Shown here piece after piece: positions 1 to 9,337 of a DNA stretch of 64,000 bases (its first letter is position 1; each line of letters begins with the position of its first letter). The DNA comes from Luminiphilus sp051201685 (GTDB lineage Bacteria; Pseudomonadota; Gammaproteobacteria; Pseudomonadales; Halieaceae): positions 1,178,001-1,242,000 of the forward strand of contig NZ_CP179213.1 in NCBI RefSeq assembly GCF_051201685.1, read 5' to 3'. A program made the position numbers and the translations under genes. A model generated the notes under the pieces. That model ran no database searches. It saw nothing but the letters and a program-made list of their open reading frames with translations, and was not told where the DNA came from.

Positions 1-868
1 CCGATTTAGGTGCCGCCGTCATCTCCATAGCAGAGAGCGCTGAGGTTTTTAGCGGCTTGCCAAACAAACGGCCGCTGGTCAGTGAGAAATAAAGCAGCGC
101 TGTCAGACGATTCTCAAGGATGGGCGTGGTTTGCCAGACGCGATCATAGTTGCGCACCACTTTTAACAAACGACGCAGCTCCTTGAAGCTTGCAAACTGC
201 GTGGGTATGCGTTTTGCCGTGTTGGGATCATTTGACAGGTAGTGAAAAGGCAGTCCGTCAGTGCTCAGCCCCATGTACCCCTGTTGCATGGCTGTTTCGA
301 GCAGCGTTTCCATCTTCACTAGCTCGCTTTCGGTGGGCGCTCGGCTGACGCTTGCTTCCAAGCCCATGGCCTCGATGCGCAGCATCGAGTGCGGCACGAA
401 GGTGGCGATATTGGGGCCAAGGGGAAGATCGGCGAAGTGATCCATGTAATCCCCGGTATTGTCCCAGGTTATTTTTTCAGAAACTTTGCGCAATACGGCT
501 TTGGGGATGTTTTCGACGCGCGTAAAGCAGTCAACGATCGGCTCCTGATCGCCGGTTTTTTGGCTGCCAAAGCTGGTCCCCAAGCTGCAATTACCCACGA
601 CCACTGTCGTCGTGCCATGCCGAACAACCTCGGGCAAGGCAGGCTCGACGTCGACTTCAAGATCGAGGTGGGTATGGATGTCGAGTAAGCCCGGCATCAG
701 CCACTGGCCTGAGGCCTCAACGACGGCCTCTGCATGGCCAGCCGGCAGATTTTCGCCCCTAGCTACCACTTTACCTTCTCGAATCGCTACATCTTGAACG
801 GCTGGAAGATCACCGCTGCCATCGAAAAACGTCGCGCCCTTGATTAAAAGGTCCCATGTGCTTGCCAC
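1..868 (-). CDS. N-acyl-D-amino-acid deacylase family amidohydrolase, 3' part outside window
   Basis: Read by hand on the minus strand; about 289 residues are present and the frame is still open at base 1, so the C-terminal half is missing. The N-terminus WDLLIKGATFFDGSG, followed by MPGLLDIHTHLDLEVDVEPA, is the classic amidohydrolase-3 start: a beta-sandwich strand, then the HxH metal-binding motif. HGTTTVVVGNCSLGTSFG is typical of D-aminoacylases. These enzymes hydrolyse N-acyl-D-amino acids or related amides with zinc. I chose the GTG at 868 because a G-rich stretch lies just upstream and the homologous sequence begins there; the frame extends further upstream without a good start codon. 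No link to the neighbouring formate genes, which are divergent, is visible. Confidence 0.8.
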   Translation of the reverse strand, partial: MASTWDLLIKGATFFDGSGDLPAVQDVAIREGKVVARGENLPAGHAEAVVEASGQWLMPGLLDIHTHLDLEVDVEPALPEVVRHGTTTVVVGNCSLGTSFGSQKTGDQEPIVDCFTRVENIPKAVLRKVSEKITWDNTGDYMDHFADLPLGPNIATFVPHSMLRIEAMGLEASVSRAPTESELVKMETLLETAMQQGYMGLSTDGLPFHYLSNDPNTAKRIPTQFASFKELRRLLKVVRNYDRVWQTTPILENRLTALLYFSLTSGRLFGKPLKTSALSAMEMTAAPKS

Positions 869-1613
869 TGATACTGCCCCCGGTTTGATCTCTGGCCTCG
901 GTACGGCCGTGGCCGGCAATTTTAGCTCAGTTAGGCGCTGGCTGTGCAAAGTTTTATCGGGGGATGAGATAGGGTTTTTATGACCTCCGCCCGGCGTAGG
1001 TCCCAAGCTCTAAAGCTTTGAACCTGTCGTCATTGCGGACTCGTTGGGTTATGGCCCTCAGTCGCTCCCAAAAGCGTCATTTATGGTCCAATTGACGCGC
1101 TTATGAGCGACATTTTGAGTCAAAAAAGCGACGTCAATGCAGCGGGATTATGCACAGTCCGGCACGCAGAAAAGACCTGCCCGAATCGGCTCATGATTAG
1201 CGTGCAACGCAGAAAGGCTAGTTTTTCCCATGTTAAAGCGATAAACGCTGTTTGAAGAGCGCAACGCTGATGTCCCAGCCGAAATCCGTCAGGTCACGTT
1301 TAGGGCACACCGTTATAACAAAACACGGTGGGAGTGATTGCTATGCGCAATCATGTCTCCAATAATGCCGTGGTGCGCAGGGTTTAGGGCGGCATCTGCG
1401 GTCAATCCCGTCGGTAACTTTGAGGGGGTGTTTGAAGGATTATCTTAGGCCCTACGGGCTTTGGGGACCCCTTTAAAACATAAAATAAAGATAACAACAC
1501 AACTCGAGCTGCGACCTGCCTTTGGGAGCGGTTCTAGCCGCCTCTTAAACGTACAAGCAAGCTCGGATAATTCGAGCAGGTTACCAATGGCCATTTTGAA
1601 GGAATCCTGAACC
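869..1613. other. Gene-free stretch upstream of fhs, rich in inverted repeats
   Basis: About 745 bases between divergent genes. I find no convincing coding frame. It holds a nested palindrome at 1091-1138 and small hairpins at 1308-1330, 1335-1353, 1528-1541 and 1561-1577. The arms ACCTGC (1514-1519) and GCAGGT (1576-1581) can enclose the last two. The fhs promoter and a structured 5' leader probably lie here. Confidence 0.6.
1091..1138. promoter_or_regulatory. Nested palindrome, candidate operator for fhs/fds
   Basis: Outer arms ATTGACG (1091-1097) and CGTCAAT (1132-1138) enclose a perfect inner palindrome TTTTGA-G-TCAAAA (1113-1125). The inner core TTTGA-N-TCAAA recurs in both copies of the tandem repeat at 37.9-38.1 kb. 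The binding protein is unknown. Confidence 0.35.
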
Positions 1614-3299
1614 ATGCCTAGTGATATCGATATTGCCCAGGCGGCAACCCCACAACCCATAGCTGACATTGCAACGGGCTTGTCTATACCTGAAGAGGCT
1701 TTGGAACCGTATGGTCGTACAAAAGGGAAAATCAACCTTAACTGGCTGCTGGATCAGCCTGTAAGGCCCTCGGCGCGGATGATTTTGGTCACCGCGATCA
1801 GCCCAACGCCCTCGGGTGAAGGCAAGACCACCACGACGGTGGGGTTGGGCGATGCCCTGCGACATATTGGTAAGGACGCGATGATCTGCCTGCGGGAGCC
1901 ATCTTTGGGGCCCGTGTTTGGCATGAAAGGCGGTGCTGCAGGCGGTGGCTACGCGCAGGTGATTCCCATGGAGGACATCAATCTGCACTTTAATGGCGAT
2001 CTGCATGCCATTGGCGTTGCCAACAACCTTCTCTCTGCCTTGCTCGATAATCACATCCATCACGGGAATGCGTTGGGAATTGATGTGCGTCGTGTGACCT
2101 GGAAGAGGGTGCTGGACATGAACGATCGAGCGCTACGAGACATCACCGTTGCCATGGGAGGCGTTGGCAATGGTTATCCCAGACAAGATGGCTTCGATAT
2201 CGTTGTGGCATCAGAAATTATGGCGATTTTTTGCCTCGCAACGGACTTGGCTGATCTCAAAGCGCGTATTGGTCGCATCGTCGTTGGCTACACTCGGGAT
2301 AAGACCCCCGTGCGAGCTTCCGATTTAAAGGCTGAGGGAGCCCTCACCGCGGTTCTCAAAGACGCGTTAGCGCCCAATTTGGTGCAAACCCTAGAAGGGA
2401 CTCCAGCGTTTGTTCACGGCGGACCTTTTGCCAATATTGCTCACGGCTGTAACAGCGTTATTGCGACAACGGGTGCGTTGCGCCTAGCGGAGTATGTTGT
2501 CACCGAAGCGGGTTTTGGTGCTGACCTGGGTGCTGAGAAATTTATCGATATCAAGTGTCGCTCAGCAAACCTGAGACCTTCAGTCGCAGTGTTGGTCGCT
2601 ACTATCCGGGCTCTTAAGTTCCACGGTGGCGTCGCTAAAGAAGACCTCAACGGAGAAAACCTTGAGGCATTGGGTGCGGGCATGGTTAACCTTGAACGCC
2701 ACGTTAAGAATATTCGTGACAACTACGGGGTCACACCGATCGTCTCGATCAATCAGTTCGTTAGCGACACTGATGCAGAGCTGGCGTTGCTGGTGGAACG
2801 GGTCGAGGCTATGGGCGTGCGCGTAGCCATTGCGAGTCACTGGGCAAACGGCGGGGCAGGTGCTGCGGACCTCGCTCACATGGTTGCCGAGGTTTGCGAT
2901 GCGGATGAGAAATCTGCGAACGCTGGCCATGACACCTTTGTTTACCCGGATTCGGCAACGCTGAAAGAAAAGATCGAGGCGGTAGCTACAAAGGTGTACG
3001 GTGCCAGTGAGGTGACGATGAGCGGTAAAGTCCGCAATCGCCTGAAAGAACTGGAAGCAGAGGGCTACGGTGGCATGCCGGTTTGTATTGCTAAGACCCC
3101 CTACTCGTTTTCCACCGACCCTTCGCTCAAAGGGGCTCCCTCGGGGCATGTGATGGATATTCGAGAAATCAGGCTGTCAGTGGGCGCAGGTTTTGTCGTC
3201 GCCGTCTGCGGCGATGTCATGACGATGCCAGGTTTGCCGAAGGTGCCTGCCAGTGAAAATATCGATGTTGTTAATGGACAAGTGACCGGACTTTTCTAG
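1614..3299 (+). CDS. fhs: Formate-tetrahydrofolate ligase
   Basis: 561 residues, the usual length for this family (about 555-560). The ATP-binding loop TPSGEGKTTTTVGLGDAL lies at residues 65-82, followed by the family sequences GPVFGMKGGAAGGG and DINLHFNGDLHAIG. The enzyme interconverts formate + THF + ATP and 10-formyl-THF. Next to a formate dehydrogenase and demethylation genes it probably runs towards formate, making ATP from C1 units released by betaine breakdown (inference). The start has an AAGGA Shine-Dalgarno about 10 bases upstream. The stop codon abuts the next start, so fhs leads an operon with fdhD-fdsGBAD. A long, hairpin-rich leader precedes it. Confidence 0.96.
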   Translation: MPSDIDIAQAATPQPIADIATGLSIPEEALEPYGRTKGKINLNWLLDQPVRPSARMILVTAISPTPSGEGKTTTTVGLGDALRHIGKDAMICLREPSLGPVFGMKGGAAGGGYAQVIPMEDINLHFNGDLHAIGVANNLLSALLDNHIHHGNALGIDVRRVTWKRVLDMNDRALRDITVAMGGVGNGYPRQDGFDIVVASEIMAIFCLATDLADLKARIGRIVVGYTRDKTPVRASDLKAEGALTAVLKDALAPNLVQTLEGTPAFVHGGPFANIAHGCNSVIATTGALRLAEYVVTEAGFGADLGAEKFIDIKCRSANLRPSVAVLVATIRALKFHGGVAKEDLNGENLEALGAGMVNLERHVKNIRDNYGVTPIVSINQFVSDTDAELALLVERVEAMGVRVAIASHWANGGAGAADLAHMVAEVCDADEKSANAGHDTFVYPDSATLKEKIEAVATKVYGASEVTMSGKVRNRLKELEAEGYGGMPVCIAKTPYSFSTDPSLKGAPSGHVMDIREIRLSVGAGFVVAVCGDVMTMPGLPKVPASENIDVVNGQVTGLF

Positions 3300-4145
3300 A
3301 TGCCAGCACATGCAACCGATCCAAGGCCTATGCTCCGCGTTAACGACGTGACGAAGACGAGCACGCGCTCAGTGGATCAGTTTGATCGCGTTGTTGTAGA
3401 GGCGCCACTGGCGATTTCAGTAGACCAAAAAACGCTACTGACCACGATGCGAACGCCAGGTCACGATGAGGAGCTGGCAGTTGGATGGTTGTTGAGCGAA
3501 GCTGAAATAAAGGCGTCAGCTGACATTATTAGTGTCGAACGGGTGAGTGCCTCTGAGCTGCGTCATTGGGGCGTAGAAGAAGAGTCAGCAGTGGATACGG
3601 TGCTAGCTGAGCTGGGGGCTGGCGTTGTTCCCCCAAGGCCAAGGGCATACCTGACCTCAAGTTCATGCGGGGTTTGTAGCAGTGATGTTCTGGCGACTAC
3701 GCCGAAGCCCGGTGTGGCTTTGCACAGCGAAGATTGGGTGATCACGCCACAAGCCGCCCATGTTCTGATCAAGCAGATGCGCTGCGAACAAAAGATGTTT
3801 GACTTAACGGGGTCTCTCCACGCCGCGGCTCTGGCCGGCCCCGATAATCAATTGCTAGTCGTTCGGGAAGACGTTGGGCGACATAATGCGGTCGATAAAG
3901 TCTTGGGGAATGCATTTCTCGAAGGTAACTTTCCCCTCACTGACCACATACTGGTGGTGAGCGGGCGTGTTTCTTACGAAATTGTGACGAAGGCTTTGAG
4001 CGCTAGTGTTGCTGCGATTGTGGCGGTTTCTGGGCCTACCACGTTAGCCGTGGACCTCGCCCGAGCACATGGTTTGGTGTTGATTGGCTTCACACGCGAT
4101 GATCGACTCAATGTCTACTCAGGTAAGGAACGGGTAAAACTCTGA
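3300..4145 (+). CDS. fdhD: Formate dehydrogenase accessory sulfurtransferase FdhD (FdsC)
   Basis: 281 residues. FdhD moves sulfur from a cysteine desulfurase to the molybdenum cofactor of formate dehydrogenase, which is required for activity. Seen here: the conserved cysteine pair C123-G-V-C126 (SSSCGVCSSD), the block FDLTGSLHAAALA, and the cofactor-binding stretch REDVGRHNAVDKVLG followed by VSGRVSYEIV. The ATG directly follows the fhs stop codon with no spacer. Translation could also begin at an internal methionine near residue 11. The last base overlaps the start of fdsG, so co-translation is likely. Its place directly ahead of the structural genes supports service to the FdsA subunit encoded two genes on. 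Confidence 0.94.
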   Translation: MPAHATDPRPMLRVNDVTKTSTRSVDQFDRVVVEAPLAISVDQKTLLTTMRTPGHDEELAVGWLLSEAEIKASADIISVERVSASELRHWGVEEESAVDTVLAELGAGVVPPRPRAYLTSSSCGVCSSDVLATTPKPGVALHSEDWVITPQAAHVLIKQMRCEQKMFDLTGSLHAAALAGPDNQLLVVREDVGRHNAVDKVLGNAFLEGNFPLTDHILVVSGRVSYEIVTKALSASVAAIVAVSGPTTLAVDLARAHGLVLIGFTRDDRLNVYSGKERVKL

Positions 4146-4639
4146 TGGAATCACCTATTAAAACGCCCGAGCAGATTGAAGTGCTAAAGGGGTTGCTCAC
4201 GCCCATTGTGGAACGAGAACCCGGCCCCGTTTTGTTATGCCTGCAGGCGGCACAGACGCATTATGGTTACGTTCCTGATGGCGCGGTGGCGGTTATCGCA
4301 GAGGTTTGTAACGTCTCGCGCGCCGATGTGCACGGCACTTTTTCTTATTACAGCGATCTTAAGAAGGCGCCCCCTCCCGAGATATCTGTGCGTTTGTGCG
4401 CTGCCGAGGCCTGCCAAGCGGTGGGTGGTCGAAGGCTGGCTGCGGCTTGGGACGAGGCTTGCGCGGCTGACCCGGAATTGGCCGCAGCTACGGGTACTAA
4501 CGAGCCGGTGTTCTGTCTCGGTAATTGTGCCTTGGGTCCAGCAGCTCTCGTGAACGATGAGCTCATTGGGAACGCGAATGTAGAAGCGCTAAAATCCGCG
4601 ATAGAGGCCGCTCAGAATGCGGCGGAGACAGCGTTATGA
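4145..4639 (+). CDS. fdsG: NAD-dependent formate dehydrogenase gamma subunit (NuoE-like)
   Basis: 164 residues, thioredoxin-fold [2Fe-2S] protein of the NuoE/24-kDa family. Four cysteines sit as expected for the cluster: C85 and C90 (VRLCAAEACQ) and C124 and C128 (VFCLGNCALGP). It relays electrons inside the soluble cytoplasmic FdsABG complex between the molybdenum subunit and the NADH-forming subunit. The start overlaps the fdhD stop by one base, and the stop overlaps the fdsB start by four (ATGA). Complex I NuoE is the only realistic alternative; the fdhD and fdsA neighbours rule it out. Confidence 0.94.
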   Translation: MESPIKTPEQIEVLKGLLTPIVEREPGPVLLCLQAAQTHYGYVPDGAVAVIAEVCNVSRADVHGTFSYYSDLKKAPPPEISVRLCAAEACQAVGGRRLAAAWDEACAADPELAAATGTNEPVFCLGNCALGPAALVNDELIGNANVEALKSAIEAAQNAAETAL

Positions 4640-6216
4640 CGGTTTGGTTTGTTCCCCGTGACGCGGCAGCACTTTCGGTGGGTGCCAATGCTGTGGCGGC
4701 TGCGCTTGAGGCGCAGGGCGAGCAGGTGGTGCGCACCGGAAGTCGCGGGTTGTTGTGGCTGGAGCCTTTGGTCGAACGCGCTGATTCGCGCAATGGAACA
4801 CGGGTGGGCTGGGGCAATGTGCAGGCGTCAGACTTCGCCAGTGGTGACCTAACAGAGACTGCCCCTAATTATCTTGGAGTTGTCGAAGAGCTGGATTATC
4901 TGGCGTGCCAAGAGCGCTGGATCTATGAGCGCGTTGGCATTACCGACCCGGTCGACCCGGAGGATTATCTGTCCCACGGTGGGATGGTGGGTTTGCAACG
5001 CGCCCTGAATTTGAGCCCCGCCGATGTCGTTACCGCAGTCACGGCATCGGGCCTTCGAGGCCGCGGTGGTGCCGGTTTCCCTACGGGTATCAAATGGCAG
5101 ACGGTGGCTGAGCAAGCTGCCGTGCCCCACAAAGGTGACCCCATTGACGCCCCGCGTCACAAATACATTTGTGTGAACGCAGACGAGGGCGACAGTGGCA
5201 CCTTCGCAGACCGCATGCTGATGGAAGGCGATCCTTTTTGCCTTCTCGAAGGCATGGCGATTGCGGCACATGCTGTGGGCGCCGATCGAGGCATGATTTA
5301 TTTGAGGTCTGAGTATCCGGCTGCCATAGCCGTGATGCACGAGGCGATTGACAAGGCGAGAGATCGGGGGTGGTTGGGGCAGGGCATTATGGGTTCGACC
5401 TGTAACTTCGACGTCACCGTTCGCGTCGGTGCTGGCTCCTATGTTTGTGGTGAAGAAACCGCCATGCTCGAAAGCTTAGAGGGCCGTCGCGGGACCGTGC
5501 GAGCCAAGCCACCACTTCCTGCTATTGAGGGTCTATTTGGTACGCCCACGGTCATCAACAATGTACTAACGATTGCCAGCGTTCCTTCAATTCTCGCTCG
5601 TGGGGCTGAGGCCTACGCGGCGCTAGGACAAGAGCGGTCTCGCGGAACGCAGGTTTTTCAACTGGCTGGAAATATCGCTAGAGGCGGGATTGTCGAGGTG
5701 GCTTTCGGGATCTCTGCGCACGAACTCATCTTTAATCTGGGTCAGGGCACCAAATCGGGTAGGCCCTTGAAGGCTGTGCAAGTGGGTGGACCTTTGGGAG
5801 CCTATTTGACGGCAGAATCACTACAGGTGCCTATGGCCTATGAAGCGTTAGCTGCCGAAGGCGCGATGCTGGGTCACGGTGGCTTGGTGGTCTTTGATGA
5901 TTCGGTCGATATGGCTGAGCAAGCGCGGTTCGCCATGGAATTCTGTGTCGAAGAGTCTTGCGGCAAGTGCACGCCATGCCGCATTGGTGCGGTGCGAGGC
6001 GTTGAAGTCATAGACGACCTTTTGGCTTCCGATACCTCGACTAACGCGGAGCAGCTGTTACGTGATCTCTGCGATGTTATGACTCAGGGGTCACTGTGTG
6101 CGATGGGCGGGCTGACACCGCAACCCGTGTTGAGTGCCCTAGACCAATTTCCTGAAGATTTTAAGCGTTCGGTGAGCCAAAGTAGTGACGCCGTGCAAGG
6201 AGCTGTCCGTGAATAA
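4636..6216 (+). CDS. fdsB: NAD-dependent formate dehydrogenase beta subunit (NuoF-like, FMN/NAD)
   Basis: 526 residues. The diaphorase subunit binds FMN, NAD and a [4Fe-4S] cluster and passes electrons from formate to NAD+. The first roughly 90 residues form a thioredoxin-like domain seen in FdsB but not in NuoF. RGGAGFPTGIKW and ADEGDSGTFADRMLMEGDPF mark the nucleotide/FMN region, and SYVCGEETAMLESLEG follows. Near residue 440 ESCGKCTPCRIG, plus a later cysteine in LCAMGG, are the cluster ligands. The 3' end overlaps fdsA: the GTG start of fdsA lies inside the last codons. All motifs are intact. Confidence 0.95.
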   Translation: MTVWFVPRDAAALSVGANAVAAALEAQGEQVVRTGSRGLLWLEPLVERADSRNGTRVGWGNVQASDFASGDLTETAPNYLGVVEELDYLACQERWIYERVGITDPVDPEDYLSHGGMVGLQRALNLSPADVVTAVTASGLRGRGGAGFPTGIKWQTVAEQAAVPHKGDPIDAPRHKYICVNADEGDSGTFADRMLMEGDPFCLLEGMAIAAHAVGADRGMIYLRSEYPAAIAVMHEAIDKARDRGWLGQGIMGSTCNFDVTVRVGAGSYVCGEETAMLESLEGRRGTVRAKPPLPAIEGLFGTPTVINNVLTIASVPSILARGAEAYAALGQERSRGTQVFQLAGNIARGGIVEVAFGISAHELIFNLGQGTKSGRPLKAVQVGGPLGAYLTAESLQVPMAYEALAAEGAMLGHGGLVVFDDSVDMAEQARFAMEFCVEESCGKCTPCRIGAVRGVEVIDDLLASDTSTNAEQLLRDLCDVMTQGSLCAMGGLTPQPVLSALDQFPEDFKRSVSQSSDAVQGAVRE

Positions 6217-9004
6217 ACCAATAGAGATTGCCATTGAAGATTTGGATTTAGGTACCCCCGCAGCGCTCTCAGAGAGCACGGTTACTGTCCATATTGACGG
6301 CACCGCTGTCGAGGTTCCTGCAGGTACTTCGATCATGCGCGCGGCAAGTCTCGCTGGCACACAGATCCCAAAGTTGTGTGCTACCGATAGCCTCGATGCC
6401 CATGGTTCCTGTCGCCTCTGTCTCGTGGAAGTCGAAGGTCGTAAAGGGACTCCTGCATCCTGCACGACGCCCTGCCAAGAAGGTATGTCAGTAAAAACTC
6501 AAACGCCGCGTTTGGATAAGCTTCGAAAGGGCGTTATGGAACTGTATATTTCAGACCACCCCCTCGATTGTCTAACTTGCTCTGCCAATGGTGACTGCGA
6601 GCTCCAGGATATGGCGGGCGTGGTGGGATTGCGCTCTGTGCGCTACGAAGAGGGCTCGAACCACTTGGCGGCGAGTAAAGATGAGTCCAATCCTTACTTC
6701 AGTTTTGATGCCAGCAAGTGCATCGTTTGTAGCCGCTGCGTGCGCGCCTGTTCCGAAGTTCAGGGTACGTTTGCATTGACCATCGCCGCACGTGGTTTTG
6801 AATCCAAGGTTTCTCCCAGTGAGGAAAATGCCTTCCTCGACAGTGAGTGCGTGTCCTGTGGTGCCTGTGTTCAAGCCTGCCCTACTGCAACGCTGCAAGA
6901 AAAACAGGTTATCGACTTGGGTGTGCCTACTCGCAAAGTCAAAACGACCTGCGCGTACTGCGGTGTGGGTTGTTCCTTCGTCGCCGAGCTGCGCGGGGAT
7001 GAGCTGGTCCGTATGGTTCCCGATAAGCAGGGTGGCGCCAATGAGGGACACTCTTGTGTGAAGGGACGTTTCGCTTGGGGTTATGCGACACACTCTGACC
7101 GCATTACGCGCCCAATGGTTAGGGAAACCACTGACAGTGAGTGGCGTGAAGTGGAGTGGCCTGAGGCCATCGCTTTTGCAGCAGATCGTTTTAAAGCGAT
7201 TCAGCAGCAGCATGGCATGGACGCATTGGGTGCTATTACCTCCTCGCGCTGTACCAATGAAGAAGTTTACGTGGTTCAAAAAATGGTGCGTGCTTCGCTG
7301 CAAACCAACAATGTGGATACCTGTGCCAGAGTCTGTCATTCGCCCACGGGTTATGGTTTGAAACAGACGTTTGGCACCAGCGCGGGTACTCAGGATTTTG
7401 CTTCGGTGCAACAGGCTGACGTCATCATGGTCATTGGTGCAAATCCCACCGATGCCCACCCGGTATTTGGCTCGCGCATGAAACGGCGCCTGAGAGAGGG
7501 TGCCAAGCTTATTGTCATTGACCCACGCTCTATTGATCTCGTGCAGTCACCGCACATTAGGGCAACTGAACACCTTCAACTGCAGCCGGGAACTAACGTC
7601 GCTGTTGTCAATGCACTGGCCCATGTCATTGCCACAGAGGGCTGGATTGATGAGGCTTTTGTTCAAGAGCGTTGTGATGTGGCGTCTTTTAACGCTTGGC
7701 GGCGGTTCATTTCTCTTCCAGAAAACAGCCCCGAAAATCTCGCTGAGATCAGCGGTGTAGCAGCAGAAACCATACGATCAGCAGCAGCGACATACGCTAA
7801 AGCCGGCAATGGCGCTATTTATTACGGACTGGGGGTGACCGAGCACTCTCAAGGTTCAACCATGGTAATGGCCATGGCGAATTTGGCTATGGCGACTGGA
7901 AATATTGGTCGTGACGGCGTTGGTATAAACCCGCTGCGGGGCCAGAACAATGTGCAAGGCGCCTGTGACATGGGCTCTTTTCCCCATGAGTTCAGCGGCT
8001 ATCGACACGTTTCTGACGAAACTGCTAGAGAGCAATTTACCGCACTTTGGGGTGTAGACCTGCGCGAGGAGCCGGGGATGCGTATTCCTAATATGCTCGA
8101 TGCAGCTATCTCTGGAAATTTCCGAGGTATGTACATTCAAGGAGAGGATATTGCGCAATCTGATCCCAACTTGCATCACGTGGCAGCTGCCTTAAGCGCC
8201 ATGGATTGCGTGGTTGTTCAGGACCTATTTTTGAATGAAACCTCTAAATTTGCTCATGTGTTTTTGCCTGGCACTTCTTTTTTGGAAAAAGATGGCACTT
8301 TCACCAACGCGGAGCGGCGAATTAATCGAGTTCGCCCTGTGGTACCTCCAGCCTCAGGGTTGGCGGAGTGGCAGGTGACCTGTGCTCTCAGTGAGGCGAT
8401 GGGTTACACCATGGATTATGCCAATGCCGCCGAGATCATGGACGAAATCGCAGCACTGACGCCTACTTTTGCCGGCGTATCTTTCGACCTGCTGGATGAG
8501 CGGGGCAGCATCCAGTGGCCCTGTAATGAGCAAGCGCCTGAAGGTACACCGATTATGCATGCCGAGCGTTTCGTACGCGGAGAGGGTCAATTCATAACGA
8601 CCCCCTATGTGCCTACCGATGAGCGTTCGACTCGGAAGTTTCCATTATTGTTAACAACGGGCAGGATTTTGAGCCAGTACAACGTAGGGGCTCAAACTAG
8701 GCGCACCGCCAACACGGTCTGGCATGCCGAAGATATTCTCGAAATTCACGAGGCCGACGCCGAGTTAAGAGGTGTGGCAGATGGTGACTGGATCGAAGTT
8801 GCCAGTCGGGCGGGTAGCACGCGTATGAGAGCGCATATCAGCGACGATATTCCTGCGGGGGTGGTGTACACCACCTTCCATCACCCGGTAAGTGGCACCA
8901 ACGTAATCACTACCGATAATTCAGATTGGGCGACCAACTGCCCTGAGTACAAGGTGACGGCCGTCGAAATTCGTCCCTCCAGTGCGCAAGCCGTGGGAAT
9001 GTAA
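6209..9004 (+). CDS. fdsA: NAD-dependent formate dehydrogenase alpha subunit (molybdenum)
   Basis: 931 residues from the GTG at 6209, chosen because AAGGAG lies 7 bases upstream; a longer form from an ATG at 6185 is possible. Catalytic subunit: formate to CO2 at a bis-MGD molybdenum (or tungsten) centre. In order: [2Fe-2S] domain with C57, C68, C71 and C85; the His/Cys cluster region DHPLDCLTCSANGDCELQDM; two ferredoxin-type clusters, CIVCSRCVRAC and CVSCGACVQACP; the CAYCGVGCSF cluster; then the molybdopterin domains. The metal-ligating cysteine is Cys376 (RVCHSPTGYG), so this is the cysteine rather than the selenocysteine type. A C-terminal molydopterin-dinucleotide-binding domain follows. 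No broken motif. Confidence 0.96.
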   Translation: MNKPIEIAIEDLDLGTPAALSESTVTVHIDGTAVEVPAGTSIMRAASLAGTQIPKLCATDSLDAHGSCRLCLVEVEGRKGTPASCTTPCQEGMSVKTQTPRLDKLRKGVMELYISDHPLDCLTCSANGDCELQDMAGVVGLRSVRYEEGSNHLAASKDESNPYFSFDASKCIVCSRCVRACSEVQGTFALTIAARGFESKVSPSEENAFLDSECVSCGACVQACPTATLQEKQVIDLGVPTRKVKTTCAYCGVGCSFVAELRGDELVRMVPDKQGGANEGHSCVKGRFAWGYATHSDRITRPMVRETTDSEWREVEWPEAIAFAADRFKAIQQQHGMDALGAITSSRCTNEEVYVVQKMVRASLQTNNVDTCARVCHSPTGYGLKQTFGTSAGTQDFASVQQADVIMVIGANPTDAHPVFGSRMKRRLREGAKLIVIDPRSIDLVQSPHIRATEHLQLQPGTNVAVVNALAHVIATEGWIDEAFVQERCDVASFNAWRRFISLPENSPENLAEISGVAAETIRSAAATYAKAGNGAIYYGLGVTEHSQGSTMVMAMANLAMATGNIGRDGVGINPLRGQNNVQGACDMGSFPHEFSGYRHVSDETAREQFTALWGVDLREEPGMRIPNMLDAAISGNFRGMYIQGEDIAQSDPNLHHVAAALSAMDCVVVQDLFLNETSKFAHVFLPGTSFLEKDGTFTNAERRINRVRPVVPPASGLAEWQVTCALSEAMGYTMDYANAAEIMDEIAALTPTFAGVSFDLLDERGSIQWPCNEQAPEGTPIMHAERFVRGEGQFITTPYVPTDERSTRKFPLLLTTGRILSQYNVGAQTRRTANTVWHAEDILEIHEADAELRGVADGDWIEVASRAGSTRMRAHISDDIPAGVVYTTFHHPVSGTNVITTDNSDWATNCPEYKVTAVEIRPSSAQAVGM

Positions 9005-9005
9005 C

Positions 9006-9218
9006 GTGACCCTTGATTACAGTCAGCAACATCTCATCAAGATGGCCAATCAGATAGCGGGCAATATGCCGAGCAGAGATAATGTTCCTGCGCAAATTGT
9101 CCAGCATATGGCGCAATTTTGGACGCCACCAATGCGTGCCGACTTAAAACAACTTGCCGAGCAACTGCCCGATTCTTTAAATGGTGAGGTGTTAGCGGCG
9201 TTAGCTCTCGAGGATTGA
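9006..9218 (+). CDS. fdsD: Formate dehydrogenase delta subunit
   Basis: About 70 residues from the GTG at 9006, one base after the fdsA stop. HLIKMANQIAGNMP at the N-terminus and HMAQFWTPPMRADL in the middle match the small FdsD family that closes fdsGBACD operons. Its role is in assembly or stability of the Fds complex; it has no cofactor motif. Upstream in-frame starts would lie inside fdsA and are less likely. I see no clear terminator after it. Confidence 0.88.
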   Translation: MTLDYSQQHLIKMANQIAGNMPSRDNVPAQIVQHMAQFWTPPMRADLKQLAEQLPDSLNGEVLAALALED

Positions 9219-9337
9219 TGAGGTTGTATAAGCGCAGTGACTTGCTGCCTTAAACGCGTCGGCGCGATCGGCTTTTGAATTTGCAATGTCAGCAGGAACC
9301 CACTGTTGGCATAAGGCGGCTCGGTTGTGAGAGATTG

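Noticed and set aside
469..660. Minus-strand and plus-strand short frames across 389-797
   Set aside because: The partial deacylase frame covers this region with clear family motifs; these are shadows in other frames.
1445..2063. Minus-strand frames overlapping the fhs start
   Set aside because: No family motif, and they overlap the certain fhs gene.
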